From positions 1 through 64,000 of the forward strand of contig JAXLWB010000016.1 of NCBI GenBank assembly GCA_046328715.1: 64,000 bases of DNA. The letters are read 5' to 3'. The translations under genes and the position numbers were made by a program. Below, piece after piece: positions 61,961 through 64,000 of the stretch; position 1 is the first letter of the stretch, and each line of letters opens with the position of its first letter. A model generated the notes under the pieces. That model ran no database searches and was not told the origin of the DNA. It saw only the letters and a program-made list of their open reading frames with translations. This stretch comes from JAXLWB01 sp046328715. Lineage in GTDB: Bacteria; Chloroflexota; Anaerolineae; Caldilineales; Caldilineaceae.

Positions 61961-62013
61961 GTCAGTAAACTACTTCACTGCCCTACTGTCCTACTGATTC
62001 ACTGACACACTGA
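61940..62013. repeat. Word-repeat inverted repeat (agtaggacagtgagtcag/ctactgtcctactg type)
   Basis: AGTAGGACAGTAGGACAGTG and AGTCAGTAA on the left; TTCACTGCCCTACTGTCC and TACTGATTCACTG on the right. It contains the stop of the upstream gene. The words are shared with the element at 19331. Confidence 0.87.
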
Positions 62014-62016
62014 ATA

Positions 62017-64000
62017 ATGATAACGAAAATACGACGATTTGCCCCGTGGGCAGCTTTCCTCTTGATCCTAGCCTGGAGTTGGCGGGTCTACGATCTGTGG
62101 AACCATATTCCTGCCTATGGCGATGCGCTGGAGGTGGCCTGGGGCTTTCGTTGGTATTACGAATCGCTCTTTGTCAATCATGTTTCTCCCCTGTTCGACC
62201 CGCTGATCTTCCATCCCAATGGCTGGCATACCGTGACTCTAGCCCACACACCGCTGCTGTTTTTCTTGGGGTCGCTGCTGATAAGTGCAGGGTCGAGTGT
62301 GGCTCTGACTTACAACCTGCTGGCGCTCAGTTCACTGGTGATTGCCTTTGCTGGCACATGGCGCTTTTTGCGACTTTACGCTGGCGAGTTCGCCGCAGTC
62401 TGCGCTGCGCTGGCCTATACCTTTTTGGATGCACGCTGGACGCGCGTCGGTGGTCACTTCAACATACTTTTTGCGACAAGCCTGTTACCCTGGTTTTTGT
62501 ACGAGATGGCAAGGTTACAGAGTGGCAAAGTGGCAGAGTGGCAGAGTGATAGTGTGTTACGGCGCGCCGTGGTACGGCGTGTGATTACAGCCGGTGTGTT
62601 GTGGGCAGGGATGGTGCATTTTTCGCTCTATAGTTTATTTCTAACCGTTCCTGCCTTTACACTGTGGGGGCGCAAACTTTTCAGTTGGCAAAGCTTAGGT
62701 TGGGCGCTGTTGATTACAGGGGAGATGTTGGTTTTGGCGTCGCCACTGCTTTATCTTTACCGGGTGGGTGTACAGAGTGATATCACGATTGTGCCCAGCG
62801 TGACGCATGTCGCCTCGTGGGGGGCCAGTGTGGAGACGCTGTTTCTGCCGAGTGTGATGCATCCTTTTCGCTGGATGCGTGAACTCAGTGGCCTCGTGTT
62901 TACAGGCGCACAAGATGAGTCAACGATTATGAACTTTGGCCCCGTGACATGGCTGCTGGCATTGATTGGATTGGTGGGTGTGGTAGGTTCGTTTAAGCGT
63001 GGTGCCAACAATGTGCGATTTGAAACCACACCTACAAGCAAGCCATTCGGTCTGCTCTGGCTGACGTTGGCGTCATTGCTATTGGCATTGGGTGTGATCG
63101 TGCGCATCAATGGTGCGTTTGTGGAGAGTCATCCCACAGCATCGATCAATACGCTCATCTGGCAAGTGGGTCGTTGGGTAAAGCCCTGGCTCTTTGACCA
63201 GTCACAAGTGCCAACGGCTATTCAACTCGGCATCCCCTTGCCAGGCTATCTGCTGTTGGCGCTGATTCCATTTTGGGAGTCCGCCCGTGTGATTGCACGC
63301 CATGCGCTGATCGGAGGGCTGGGGTTGATCGGGCTGGCCGCGGTTGGGCTGGATCGCAGTTCACGCTCCTGGCAAGTTACGTTTGCCGTGCTCTGGTTGA
63401 TCATCGCGTTGCCTGCGCCCATCGGCGATGTACCTTTACCCACACAGCCCCACCCGGCTTATACCTGGGTGATGCAACAACCACTACAACCAAGTGAAGG
63501 CATCATCGACCTCACTCCCAACCCGGCGCGCATGCTGGATGGTGCAATTGTCTATGCCACTGGACTGCACCATTTGCCCACGGTGTCAGGTGTGGGATCG
63601 TTTGCACCGTTAGCCATCCACAATTTACAAAAGTGGCTGGCCACCCACGAGGGTGACTACAGCTATGCGCAAACAGCCTACCTGCTGCGCCAATACGGGG
63701 TGCGATATCTGCTCTTCCATCGCCAACCGCCCAGCGACAACGGCATCTGGAATCAACTGCAGGCGAACCCTGACCTACGCGCCGACGATTGCTTTGATCC
63801 ACCCACGGGACCTTCGCCCTGGAATTATCCAATCTGTGTGGCTGAGGTGTTGACGGGAACTGTTACACCTCAGTTTAACATGTTTGCAGAGGAAGGTTGG
63901 TCGGGTGCCGAGGATTGGGGACGCTGGGCAGAAGCGACGTCGCTGGAGGTTGGCTGGGTAGCGTTAAAGCCGCAGGCCCAACAGCTACACATTCATGCCT
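62017..64000 (+). CDS. Polytopic membrane glycosyltransferase-like protein (GT-C), 3' end outside window
   Basis: At least 661 residues from ATG 62017 (MITKIRRFAPWAAFLLILAW), with no stop before the window edge. Many membrane helices occur. An acidic DALEVAWGFRWYY segment after the first helix matches the position of the GT-C catalytic acid. It resembles the preceding protein in layout, suggesting paired envelope glycosyltransferases. Around residues 166-182 the frame reads LQSGKVAEWQSDSV from word-repeat DNA (62516-62555). The function in polysaccharide or glycolipid assembly is inferred. Confidence 0.65.
   Translation, partial: MITKIRRFAPWAAFLLILAWSWRVYDLWNHIPAYGDALEVAWGFRWYYESLFVNHVSPLFDPLIFHPNGWHTVTLAHTPLLFFLGSLLISAGSSVALTYNLLALSSLVIAFAGTWRFLRLYAGEFAAVCAALAYTFLDARWTRVGGHFNILFATSLLPWFLYEMARLQSGKVAEWQSDSVLRRAVVRRVITAGVLWAGMVHFSLYSLFLTVPAFTLWGRKLFSWQSLGWALLITGEMLVLASPLLYLYRVGVQSDITIVPSVTHVASWGASVETLFLPSVMHPFRWMRELSGLVFTGAQDESTIMNFGPVTWLLALIGLVGVVGSFKRGANNVRFETTPTSKPFGLLWLTLASLLLALGVIVRINGAFVESHPTASINTLIWQVGRWVKPWLFDQSQVPTAIQLGIPLPGYLLLALIPFWESARVIARHALIGGLGLIGLAAVGLDRSSRSWQVTFAVLWLIIALPAPIGDVPLPTQPHPAYTWVMQQPLQPSEGIIDLTPNPARMLDGAIVYATGLHHLPTVSGVGSFAPLAIHNLQKWLATHEGDYSYAQTAYLLRQYGVRYLLFHRQPPSDNGIWNQLQANPDLRADDCFDPPTGPSPWNYPICVAEVLTGTVTPQFNMFAEEGWSGAEDWGRWAEATSLEVGWVALKPQAQQLHIHA
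62516..62555. repeat. Word repeat inside the GT-C-like gene
   Basis: TACAGAGTGGCAAAGTGGCA and GAGTGGCAGAGTG repeat the left-arm words of the element at 2624 (21 bases identical). Only the purine arm is present, and it is in frame. Confidence 0.85.

Noticed and set aside
62046..62549. 167-codon frame at the start of the last gene
   Set aside because: Out-of-phase reading of the GT-C-like gene, which begins at 62017 and is open to the window edge with clear membrane helices.

Overview
The window looks like a chromosomal segment of a filamentous or biofilm-type member of Chloroflexota (Anaerolineae/Caldilineae-like). This is inferred from moderate GC, multiheme cytochrome/ferredoxin/NrfD redox genes, a GldF-GldG fusion with a DUF4340 partner, polyprenyl-synthase-like proteins and Chloroflexota-style intergenic palindromes. 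No rRNA, tRNA, CRISPR array or intact transposase was seen. Most genes are housekeeping or metabolic.

Layout. 1-5.6 kb: truncated M32 carboxypeptidase, aroC, a P-loop kinase, a frameshifted class III aminotransferase, a nucleoside phosphorylase. 5.6-7.9 kb: an AT-richer island with the broken 3' end of an RHS/Hint polymorphic toxin, its adjacent small immunity-like gene and another small orphan gene. 8.1-15.1 kb: small membrane protein, heptaheme cytochrome c, Tat-type 4x[4Fe-4S] protein, NrfD/HybB membrane subunit and a Cys-rich membrane protein, followed by a NarL-type two-component pair on the other strand. 15.3-21.5 kb: DUF58 protein, then a cluster of an acyl-ACP-reductase-like fusion, a MEMO-like protein and a polyprenyl synthase. 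21.5-28.9 kb: DinB-like protein, SDR, beta-lactamase-fold hydrolase, GNAT, nitroreductase, sugar isomerase, YchJ, DMT transporter, ilvE. 29.6-34.7 kb: Gld-type ABC operon. 34.8-43.4 kb: GNAT, alpha-amylase lipoprotein, an apparently inactive prenyl-synthase relative, a CRP/FNR regulator, rho with a long leader, LysM/M23 peptidase. 43.5-54.9 kb: fumC, an OmpR-type two-component pair with a convergent third kinase, PP2C phosphatase, clostripain-like protease, an atypical D-hydroxyacid dehydrogenase, acyl-CoA-binding protein, a methyltransferase-like protein and a small gene. 55.1-64 kb: GH3 beta-glucosidase pseudogene, fucI and two large GT-C/YfhO-like membrane proteins, the second running off the end.

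The most unusual feature is at the DNA level. Many intergenic gaps hold an inverted repeat whose arms are built from short repeated words (for example agaagacaag, agtggcaaag, gacagtaag, gattagaga, ggcaggtgg). The purine-rich arm comes first and the pyrimidine-rich arm second. The words differ between loci but recur across the window. These elements often supply the last codons or the stop codon of the preceding gene, and three copies lie in frame inside open genes (DUF58, methyltransferase-like, GT-C protein). Several more conventional palindromes (GCACGTCAGTAAGGGG, TGTCATTCTGAG, AGGTGCGTCGCACTGTCT, CCCCACCCTAACCCTCCC types and a 100-bp MITE-like unit) sit in other gaps.

Gene starts were set by ribosome-binding sites and by excluding repeat-derived N-terminal extensions. 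All functional calls come from motif and family recognition by eye; no database search was run.
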